Shown here: positions 10,156 through 15,431 of the stretch, piece by piece
How positions within the stretch are numbered: the first letter of the stretch is position 1
Layout: the number at the start of each line of letters is the position of its first letter
Assembly (NCBI RefSeq): GCF_000003605.2
Contig: NW_003131864.1
Span: forward strand, 1 to 15,431
Direction: 5' to 3'
DNA from: Saccoglossus kowalevskii
Taxonomy: Eukaryota; Hemichordata; Enteropneusta; Harrimaniidae
DNA length: 15,431 nucleotides
Notes under the pieces: model-generated
What the model saw: only the letters and a program-made list of their open reading frames with translations
The model's database searches: none
Told to the model about the DNA's origin: nothing
Position numbers and translations under genes: made by a program

Positions 10156-10181
10156 AGTATTATATTTATAATTTGTTGCAG

Positions 10182-10681
10182 AAAGCACAATGTTGTATAA
10201 TGCTTCAACTGAAGCACAGACGTCATTAAGTGATGCCCCATGCAGTGGTGACTGCACTACAACCTCTAGTAGCAGTGTACTCGTGACAGAAATTATCAAC
10301 AGTCCCACCGAATTATGGGGATTGGATCTAAAATTGATTGGTCTCCTACTACTTTTCTGTGCTGGCGGTATCTTTTTATTGGTTGCACTACTTGCGTTGT
10401 GTCTCCTGCGACCACGCCGGCTAAACAAAGTGTCTGCGGAGAGTAGGGTGGAGAGTATGGAGATGAAGTCGGAGAAACGTCCATTCTCGATGTCCGCCGC
10501 AGCGCAAACAGACTTCGAAGATGAATTCAATCCATATGACTGTCACTTTGTTTCCAAACCCATTGACCACCACCACAATTCCAAGCCAAATAACAATCGC
10601 TTTTTTTCCAGGCCAACTGACCACAGTTTGGATGATTGGAATGACTCTCGACGGAATGATTGGAGCCTTATTTGGATCTAG
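10182..10681 (+). CDS. Exon 2 of the type I membrane protein
   Basis: It opens after the acceptor TTTGTTGCAG in the phase left by exon 1 and ends at TAG (10679-10681). In the joined 185-residue protein, residues 20-70 form a Ser/Thr-rich ectodomain with one N-glycosylation sequon (Asn26-Ala-Ser) and two cysteines (40 and 44). Residues 71-95 are a strongly hydrophobic helix, followed by the stop-transfer Arg-Pro-Arg-Arg (96-99). The tail (96-185) is polar. It contains FEDEF at 131-135, which fits the FxDxF pattern bound by the AP-2 alpha appendage, and a repeated block, FVSKPIDH (142-149) and FFSRPTDH (160-167). I do not recognise the family. A role as a small cell-surface or trafficking protein is only inferred. 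The codon at 10190 could start an alternative protein without a signal peptide. Confidence 0.6.
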
Positions 10682-11070
10682 ATTTATTACAAGACATTGT
10701 TTAAATATGACATTAGTTGCTCACGTTTTCGAACTTTTATCGAAACCTTTCACTCACTTCTTTGACTATGTTTTGTACTTTAGATTATTGTTTAGAAATC
10801 CTGAACTTGTAAATTATTTGACAAATTATGTATTTAGATACTAATTGTGCATGAAATGTGTCTACTTTCTCAAAATTATTTAAATATGCACTAAAGTTGA
10901 AATGTTGAAAAGTCAATTTTGACTCCACATTTTAATTTATAATTAGTACTGCAGACTAGCATGCATCGTCGCCACAGTCAATGTGAAACTAAGATTGGTC
11001 TTAATTGGCTACCCAACACTAACACTGATTTGCATTGTCACACTAGAGAGTTTAAGATTTGTGTACGTAA

Positions 11071-11116
11071 CGGGAACGTAACGTGTTGTTCTAATTTCGT
11101 TTGCGTTACGTTCTCG
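11071..11116 (+). repeat. 13-bp stem-loop in the predicted 3' UTR
   Basis: The arms CGGGAACGTAACG (11071-11083) and CGTTACGTTCTCG (11104-11116) pair along their full length around a 20-base loop. In RNA the single DNA mismatch becomes a G-U pair, and the loop edges add further G-U pairs. A related word, CCGTTCTCGTT, recurs as a tandem repeat at 11622-11654. Confidence 0.6.
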
Positions 11117-11221
11117 GGTGTCAGAAAACGATTAAGTACAAGCGCCCACGACGGGACCGTAACTGAAACAAAACCACGTCAGTCCGTCTGTCACTGGGCA
11201 ACCATAATATTATAACTATTT

Positions 11222-11227
11222 AATAAA
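11222..11227 (+). terminator. Poly(A) signal AATAAA
   Basis: A canonical hexamer in TTTAATAAAATTTGTTAAG, with a T/G-containing stretch just after it. It is the first such signal after the stop codon at 10681 and the likely 3' end of the membrane-protein gene. Confidence 0.5.
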
Positions 11228-11574
11228 ATTTGTTAAGTCATTTCACGTCCGGAATCTGAATTAGTAGTTAGTTCCCAGACATTTGACAGAGCTCTCGCTA
11301 TTTCCATCCACTCTGCTGAGGTCCCAGGCCTGTTTGCCGAATCCTCTTTCAGCAAATCAATGTCATGCGTTTTCAGTGGGTATAAATATCAGCTAAAATA
11401 CATCCAATATTTCTTATTTTATCATAAATATACAAAATCAATCTAATATAAAACGTGTTATCAATGTCAGTGAAAATTAATCAAAATTGACAGCGAGAAA
11501 AGCTCTCGGAAATCAACTACGAGTCAGTCACCTTCATTACGTTTAAAACGAATGCCGTACGACCAGGCAACCGA

Positions 11575-11586
11575 TGACGTCATTGG
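11575..11586. promoter_or_regulatory. CRE palindrome next to a reverse CCAAT box
   Basis: TGACGTCA (11575-11582) is the full cAMP-response element bound by CREB/ATF factors. It overlaps by one base with ATTGG (11582-11586), which is CCAAT on the other strand, and is followed by a GCGCGG stretch. A further half-site, TGACGT, lies near 11614. CRE and CCAAT elements together are typical of animal core promoters, but no first exon was identified nearby on either strand. Confidence 0.35.
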
Positions 11587-11621
11587 TTCGCGCGGAGGTC
11601 ATGCACAAAGCAGTGACGTAT

Positions 11622-11654
11622 CCGTTCTCGTTCCGTTCTCGTTCCGTTCTCGTA
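11622..11654. repeat. 11-bp direct repeat, three copies
   Basis: CCGTTCTCGTT occurs at 11622 and 11633 exactly, and at 11644 with a final A. It lies about 40 bp from the CRE/CCAAT pair inside the CpG-rich interval. Confidence 0.85.
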
Positions 11655-12038
11655 TGCGCATCTTAATGTCTCTAGTATTGAAACACAATTGACCATTTTC
11701 CGTTCACTGCGAGAATCACGCGTTATGCGTGAAATCGAACGTAAAAACAGGACCACAGTCCCTCTGTGACAGGACAAACAAAGGTCATAGCGTCGTTCTG
11801 TCGTCAAACATCGCGTGGGATTCGACAAACGCGAAAATATTTTGGGGACATTTCCATGCTTAGTAATGTGCTGTACACATTTGATGATAGGCAATTTTGA
11901 TTAAGTAAGGGTATTCGAAAGCAATATTCCTCTGTCGAAGAACGGCTGGTCGATGTGAGCTACGAAATAAAGAAACTCGAATTTCAAAATCAAATCGTTC
12001 GATTTTTGCGGCAGACTTTCGACGCGCGTCTTACATGC

Positions 12039-12050
12039 ATCTCGCGAGAT
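12039..12050. promoter_or_regulatory. TCTCGCGAGA palindrome (BANP-type site)
   Basis: ATCTCGCGAGAT is a perfect 12-bp palindrome with the 10-bp core at 12040-12049. In vertebrates TCTCGCGAGA is a known CpG-promoter motif bound by BANP when unmethylated. A further CTCGC follows directly, and GACGCGCGTC, another palindrome, precedes it by about 10 bases. Whether the factor and its site preference are conserved in this organism is not known. Confidence 0.35.
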
Positions 12051-13355
12051 CTCGCAATTGTACGGAAAATCATCTATTGCTGATGGCAGACGTATATCAA
12101 CTATGTGTTTAACTGGTGGACAGATGCACGTTCGAAAACAAGAATTCCGATTCACAGTCAATTCGTTGCAATTCACATTCGTCCCAACACACTTGTCTCA
12201 ATTCACTTTACAATACAAATAACTTGATTCGACAATTGACGGATTAACGTATTGTATGTATAATGTGATACTAGTACAATAAACGACTAATGTTTGCGTG
12301 ACCATGATTAGATGCAGTTTGTTTTAAGGATCTTGTTGCCCGTATTGGACGAGTTAGTTTTAGGCTAACCTAATAAATCGCACGAAACGACTTTCGAACG
12401 GTTGAACTTGTGGGACGAATCGATTTCGTGACGGATAAACTCGTGGGAAGAATCGACCATCCACGCAAGAATAACTTGTTTGCTAAATATTCTCTGTTAC
12501 AGATTAATTGAAAATCTTGAAAAATATAAAATATTTGTTGCATTATGAACCTTACTTGATGCATTTTTCTATCCAAAAATGGCAACCGGAGTAGAATCCT
12601 CACTTTTTATTTGCAGTTGGTTACATGTATTTCATTCACTATGAAAATACATTGTATTTGTTTATTCTTTTTTGTTATTCAATTTAACAGTGCCCCCTTC
12701 AACAACTGCACGATAATGAGAATTTTAAGTAATCCCATCCGACACTTGTGGATTAGCATTTAGTGAGGATTGCATATTTTCATCACTGATTTCTTGCTAC
12801 TTGCAGACACTGAACCAAGATTAGACAAACATTGTTTATGAACTCGTGGACAATGTAACTAGTGATGTTGCAACACCGAAATTAGTTCATCCAGCAACAG
12901 TCAACTCAACCCAACTCAACTAACATCACAATGCAGTTGTGCAATTGTTCATGTCTGGGTCTTATTATGCTGTGGTTGAATCGAGTTTTGGAAACACTGG
13001 ACAAGCATTAGAGCAGAATACCATTTTCTTTGTCAATCAATACCTGTAGGTTTAATTGCCATGAAAATCTCATGAAAAAAAGAGAAGATGTTATTCGTCT
13101 GCACAGTATTATACTATCTGGACACTAAACTAAAATAGTTGAAGTAAACACTTAAATATAATGCGGGTAATATTTCTTGCTCAATTAGTGGGGAATTTCA
13201 ATTCCACTGCTTCTAAATTCATTATATATTTGTGCACTAGTTTACGTTGAGCTAGCCATATGTGCTACAATTCTATCAACTGTTTTGTAAAACAATAGAA
13301 CCGATACAGATTATAATTTTACCTATAAACACACCTTTACATTTTGTATCAACAG

Positions 13356-13673
13356 ACAATGTATGTTCCACAAGTTGTATACATCACGGGTGACCTTATA
13401 AAACATAACAACTATTCCACATTGAAGAAGATCTGTATGACCTTGATAGGATGGTTAAAAAGTGGAATTGAAAACAAATTTAACAGACAAGCTAAGAATA
13501 AAGTTATTTTTAATGTTATTAACCGTATAGATTATCCTTACAGTCACTTGGTCCTACCAAGTATGATAGATATGAATGAAAATCTGGCAGTCACATTTTT
13601 TGTAAACAATACAAATAGACATGAACAATATATGCGAGAAATGTTTTGCTATGTTATATTCTCATGTGGATAG
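13356..13673 (+). CDS. Unrecognised open frame, possible exon
   Basis: An open frame runs from an acceptor-like TATCAACAG (AG at 13354-13355) through ATG at 13359 to TAG at 13671-13673, giving 104 residues from the ATG. The sequence looks protein-like, with mixed hydrophobic and basic stretches (for example ICMTLIGWLKSG, and a basic run around AKNK). It has no transmembrane helix and no motif that I recognise. An open frame of this length is expected about once by chance in 15 kb of such AT-rich DNA, counting both strands. No donor, poly(A) signal or partner exon was found. It may be a real exon, a decayed element or nothing. Confidence 0.2.
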   Translation, partial: TMYVPQVVYITGDLIKHNNYSTLKKICMTLIGWLKSGIENKFNRQAKNKVIFNVINRIDYPYSHLVLPSMIDMNENLAVTFFVNNTNRHEQYMREMFCYVIFSCG

Positions 13674-14044
13674 AAAACTGACCTCAGTTAACCATGCTGC
13701 TAGATTTAAGTTCTAACTTACACCATGGTGAATTGGATAGAAACCAGTGTATTGGCTAAAACAACTTCCGTCATTCTTAAAACTATGGTTAATATACATA
13801 AATGCATACATAAGTGGTTTTGTTTCACACTGTCATTTGCTCAGCAATAATGCAGCATTTATCATGTGATGTCATAAACACTATTTGAGTACATTTTACG
13901 TTTATTGGCAGTGCACCTCCGACCGAATCAGAAATAGCTAGGGTTAGAAGTTATTTCTTTCTTCTCTGTCACATAAATTATGGCAAAATGGCACCAAAAG
14001 TTTGTGTTCAACGGGTTGACAAAACCATATGTTACAACCGTATG
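13674..14044 (-). other. Distal 3' UTR and downstream flank of ANAPC2
   Basis: Non-coding sequence between the unrecognised open frame and the tandem copies of the ANAPC2 C-terminus. It contains the candidate ANAPC2 poly(A) signal at 13901-13906. The rest shows no structure that I can name. Confidence 0.5.
13901..13906 (-). terminator. ANAPC2: Poly(A) signal of ANAPC2 (AATAAA on the minus strand)
   Basis: The plus strand reads TTTATT, so the minus strand reads AATAAA, 325 bases past the ANAPC2 stop codon. It is the first canonical hexamer downstream. A transcript ending here would carry the whole tandem-copy region in its 3' UTR. Confidence 0.5.
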
Positions 14045-14278
14045 TTATAAATTTGTACCCTTAGTCTGTAGACATCACCATCATTTGCTGAGGTGAATGG
14101 TACTTTTGAAGATCTGCAGACATCACCAGAATTCACTGAATTAACTGGTACCCTTTGGTAGCATGTATACATCACCAGAAAACACTGAGTTTACTGGCAC
14201 CTTTTGTAGCAATTCCCAAAATATACCAAGTTAACTGGTTCCTTTTGGTAGCCTGTAGACACTGCCGGAAAACACCAG
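14045..14278 (-). repeat. About 48-bp tandem copies of the ANAPC2 C-terminal coding segment
   Basis: Five copies, aligned on the stop codon, start near 14045, 14093, 14141, 14190 and 14231 (plus coordinates). The spacings are about 48, 48, 49 and 41. The copy at 14231 is the real end of the CDS and reads VFSGSVYRLPKGTS then TAA. The copy at 14141 reads VFSGDVYMLPKGTS then TAA, with both the frame and the stop kept. The copies at 14093 and 14045 are more decayed but still show SGDV and NDGDVYRL. The copy at 14190 is the poorest. The array therefore lies partly in coding sequence and mostly in the 3' UTR. Confidence 0.85.
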
Positions 14279-14446
14279 TTTTTGTTCTTTGACTTTGCTG
14301 TCCAGGAAATGTCTGAGTTCTTCCTCACTGCACTCAATAGTAGACATTGGTCCTTGAATTGCAAACATCTTTAACATGGAGTAAATACGTTCTAAAGGCA
14401 AACTCTCCAGATTAGTCAGCATACCAACAATATAGGACCAGAATAC
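14231..14446 (-). CDS. ANAPC2: ANAPC2, last coding exon
   Basis: This exon codes for the last 71 residues of anaphase-promoting complex subunit 2, the cullin-like scaffold that holds the RING subunit APC11 and the E2 enzyme in the nuclear and cytoplasmic ubiquitin ligase for cyclin B and securin. It begins after an acceptor (TTTCTTCAG) at phase 0 with VFWSYIVGMLTNLESL and ends GSVYRLPKGTS at TAA (14231-14233). Human APC2 has FWTYIQAMLTNLESL and ends VYRLPKNCS. The segment is the C-terminal winged-helix B domain (Pfam APC2 family), which contacts the back of UBE2C/UBCH10 in the known complex. All of the domain's usual sequence is present, without frameshifts. The final codons are the source, or one member, of the tandem copies that fill the 3' UTR. 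Confidence 0.95.
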   Translation of the reverse strand, partial: VFWSYIVGMLTNLESLPLERIYSMLKMFAIQGPMSTIECSEEELRHFLDSKVKEQKLVFSGSVYRLPKGTS

Positions 14447-14650
14447 CTGAAGAAATGAAACTATTGTTACTTTATATATTCAACAGCTTTTTGAAAATTT
14501 ATGTGAAAATATTATTCTTGAAGGTAAGTGAAGGTTAATTGAAAATGCATATACATGTGATCAATTTTTTTTTTTTTTTTTATTAACAGAATTTTCGACA
14601 AGACAGGGTTCATTTTCTCGCCAAGAAACAACACCCAAGATGTTCTTCAC
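14447..14650 (-). other. ANAPC2: ANAPC2 last intron (204 bp)
   Basis: On the minus strand the donor GTGAAG follows GAATTACAG, and the acceptor is TTTCATTTCTTCAG. Phase 0 at both sides joins EEELQ to VFWSY, matching the conserved junction. A run of 17 T on the plus strand (14565-14581) lies within it. Confidence 0.9.
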
Positions 14651-14889
14651 CTGTAATTCTTCTTCTCTTTGATCCTGAGCAGAAGCCATGGCAGATTCAG
14701 TCTCTTCATCACTGTCAATAATCATGACCTCATGGCTACCACGCCCACCTGGTCTTTCTTCAATCAATACAAATGTATCTGTTGACTGCTCTTTGAGTAC
14801 TCCCTGACTTTGCCAAAAAGCCATTTTACGTCTCAGTGCAGTTACAGGTACTTTCATCACACTACTTAGCTCGTTTATTGTCCATGTAT
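14651..14889 (-). CDS. ANAPC2: ANAPC2, penultimate coding exon
   Basis: It codes for 79 whole codons plus the last two bases of a split Asp codon, reading TWTINELSSVMKVPVTALRR and then KMAFWQSQGVLKE. This corresponds to the human WTLEELSKAV ... LLRRRM ... WLQQGVLRE region at the end of the cullin-homology part. An acidic linker follows (IDSDEETES, about residues 57-65 of the exon), like the IDSDDESDS of human APC2, then DQREEELQ at the donor. The linker joins the cullin core to the mobile winged-helix B domain. The acceptor is TTTCCTCAG at 14890-14891. The whole exon is open, and its conserved residues leave little doubt about identity. Confidence 0.95.
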
Positions 14890-14895
14890 CTGAGG

Positions 14896-15030
14896 AAATA
14901 TATTATTACTGAGTTCCTCAAAAATCTGAAGAATTATTATATTGTTGCTCAGTTCAGCAACAATTAAAAGAAATATATTATTACTCAATTCAAGAATGAT
15001 AAGAGATATATTATAATTCAGCAATAAAAG
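14896..15030. repeat. Degenerate ~35-bp tandem repeat, about four copies
   Basis: AAATATATTATTACT occurs exactly at 14896 and 14971. Weaker copies lie in between, near 14936, and after, near 15004. Each continues with a CTCAGTTC-like stretch and AG/CAA-rich bases. The period is about 35-38, or 75 for the paired unit. Confidence 0.55.
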
Positions 15031-15084
15031 GAGTAAGGTAATTGTTCAATACACAACACTACGAGTTATCCAGTAAAACTTTGT

Positions 15085-15335
15085 GTATAGAGATAATCCA
15101 CAGGCTTGTATAGTTTTTATTCAAAATTTGTGCATAATTAATTAACTAATTTGAATAATAATTGCTAATTTTAGCTGTTTCACTGATCTCAAAAATTACC
15201 CAAAGGATTTCAATGAAACTTAATACATAAGTACTCTGGGATAATCCACATACCTGATTAGTTTATAATTTAATTCTGTGCATATTAATTGCCAACTTTA
15301 GCCGTTTCACTCATATCTTAAAAACTACTTAAAAG
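15085..15335. repeat. Two diverged copies of a ~130-150 bp unit
   Basis: Shared landmarks in the same order are ATAATCCACA (15093 and 15241), a TGTGCATA-type block, and TTAGCTGTTTCAC against TTAGCCGTTTCAC (15171 and 15298), each followed by an A-rich CTTAAAAA/CTCAAAAA block. The first copy has about 20 extra bases before the TTAGC block. It looks like an old tandem duplication, perhaps of a dispersed repeat. Confidence 0.5.
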
Positions 15336-15406
15336 AAGTTTCTGGGACAACAGCATTTTATACTAAAAATAAAGAGATCAATATTCTGATATTGAGTAAA
15401 ACTCAC

Positions 15407-15431
15407 CTTTCTCTTGAAAATGCAATATAAT
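15407..15431 (-). CDS. ANAPC2: ANAPC2, upstream exon (partial, cut by window end)
   Basis: The last 25 bases of the window read, on the minus strand, IILHFQEK plus one G, followed by the donor GTGAGT. Joined to the next exon, the split codon becomes GAT (Asp) and the protein continues DTWTINEL. The human protein has a corresponding hydrophobic helix just before its WTLEEL. Most of the gene lies beyond the window. Confidence 0.85.

Larger units (their letters stand above)
1441..10181 (+). other. Intron 1 (8,741 bp), mostly non-coding with repeats
   Basis: Bounded by GTGAGT at 1441 and TTTGTTGCAG ending at 10181. The interior is AT-rich and holds a possible SINE remnant near 1520-1640, a MITE (2371-2784), a near-palindrome (3253-3278), two hairpin elements (6281-6373, 7163-7208), a 21-bp array (7240-7323) and a LINE remnant (about 9387-10155). 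Between them (1640-2370, 2785-6280 and 7324-9386) I see only scattered short open frames of up to about 110 codons on both strands. None has a recognisable motif or clear splice borders. A small AT-rich hairpin with 9-bp arms lies at 2042-2067. Confidence 0.5.
10682..11245 (+). other. Predicted 3' UTR of the membrane-protein gene
   Basis: The stretch runs from the TAG at 10681 to shortly after the AATAAA at 11222. The first part is AT-rich with several ATTTA words. From about 11040 to 11180 it becomes CpG-rich and contains a 13-bp stem-loop (11071-11116). No earlier AATAAA is present after the stop codon. Confidence 0.45.
11246..13343. other. Intergenic region without a supported gene
   Basis: Open frames of up to about 104 codons occur on the minus strand (11580-11894, 11901-12176, 12370-12603). 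None has a recognisable motif, and their composition is irregular. What the region does show is a CpG-rich interval, about 11500-12180, with promoter-type motifs (a CRE with a reverse CCAAT box, and TCTCGCGAGA), an 11-bp tandem repeat and a small hairpin, TCACGC ... GCGTGA, at 11716-11732. Several acceptor-like pyrimidine-CAG sites (near 12616, 12690 and 12807) lie further on, but no consistent exon chain could be built. Confidence 0.5.
14890..15406 (-). other. ANAPC2: ANAPC2 intron (517 bp) with degenerate tandem repeats
   Basis: The donor is GTGAGT (minus strand, 15406-15401) and the acceptor is TTTCCTCAG ending at 14890. Phase 1 splits a GAT codon. The interior holds two unrelated decayed tandem repeats, at about 14896-15030 and 15085-15335. 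Confidence 0.9.

Noticed and set aside
10150-10530. 126-codon open frame on the minus strand, and shorter ones to 10624
   Set aside because: They are antisense shadows of exon 2, which has a signal-peptide partner, a transmembrane helix and fitting splice borders.
10521-10844. 107-codon plus-strand frame overlapping the end of exon 2
   Set aside because: It is out of frame with the membrane protein and has only a composition-driven hydrophobic stretch.
11580-12603. Three minus-strand open frames of 77-104 codons
   Set aside because: They show no family motif, no consistent splice sites and include the 11-bp tandem repeat; they are likely chance.
12579-12644. Start-like AAAAATGGCAACCGG with 21 codons (MATGVESS ...)
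   Set aside because: The context is good, but no donor gave a frame-consistent join to the CPLQQLHDNENF-like segment near 12691 or to 13356.
14565-14581. Run of 17 T in the ANAPC2 intron as a SINE or processed-gene tail
   Set aside because: No element body or target duplication adjoins it; it is a simple homopolymer.

Overview
This is an AT-rich stretch of an animal nuclear genome. The evidence is spliced coding exons with GT-AG borders, AATAAA poly(A) signals, minisatellites, an inverted-repeat DNA element and a decayed LINE. The one gene recognised with certainty is ANAPC2, the cullin-like scaffold subunit of the anaphase-promoting complex. Its sequence is close enough to the vertebrate protein to suggest an invertebrate deuterostome or a lophotrochozoan, but the phylum cannot be fixed from the sequence alone. 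There are no operons and no prokaryotic signals.

Layout. 1-501 is a 65-bp minisatellite whose units each contain a hairpin. 502-1382 is upstream sequence with a 22-bp minisatellite and a weak promoter-like patch. Exon 1 (1383-1440) encodes a signal peptide and ends in a consensus donor at phase 1. The next fitting acceptor is at 10181, and exon 2 (10182-10681) completes a predicted 185-residue type I membrane protein with a short Ser/Thr-rich ectodomain, one transmembrane helix and a 90-residue tail. Its 3' UTR ends near an AATAAA at 11222. The 8.7-kb intron between them carries a 414-bp PIF/Harbinger-like MITE with a TTA target duplication (2371-2784), two related small hairpin elements (6281-6373 and 7163-7208), a 21-bp minisatellite (7240-7323) and a 5'-truncated, mutated LINE (about 9387-10155) that ends about 25 bp before the exon 2 acceptor.

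11246-13343 holds no gene I can support. It does contain promoter-type motifs: a full CRE next to a reverse CCAAT box, and a TCTCGCGAGA palindrome. One unrecognised open frame (13356-13673) follows.

13901-15431 is the 3' end of ANAPC2 on the minus strand: three exons (the outermost cut by the window edge), two introns and a 3' UTR. The most striking observation is in that UTR. It consists largely of about 48-bp tandem copies of the gene's own last codons. One copy keeps an intact reading frame and stop codon, and lies in frame with the main CDS 30 codons downstream. The membrane-protein gene and ANAPC2 are convergent; nothing in the sequence suggests that they act together.
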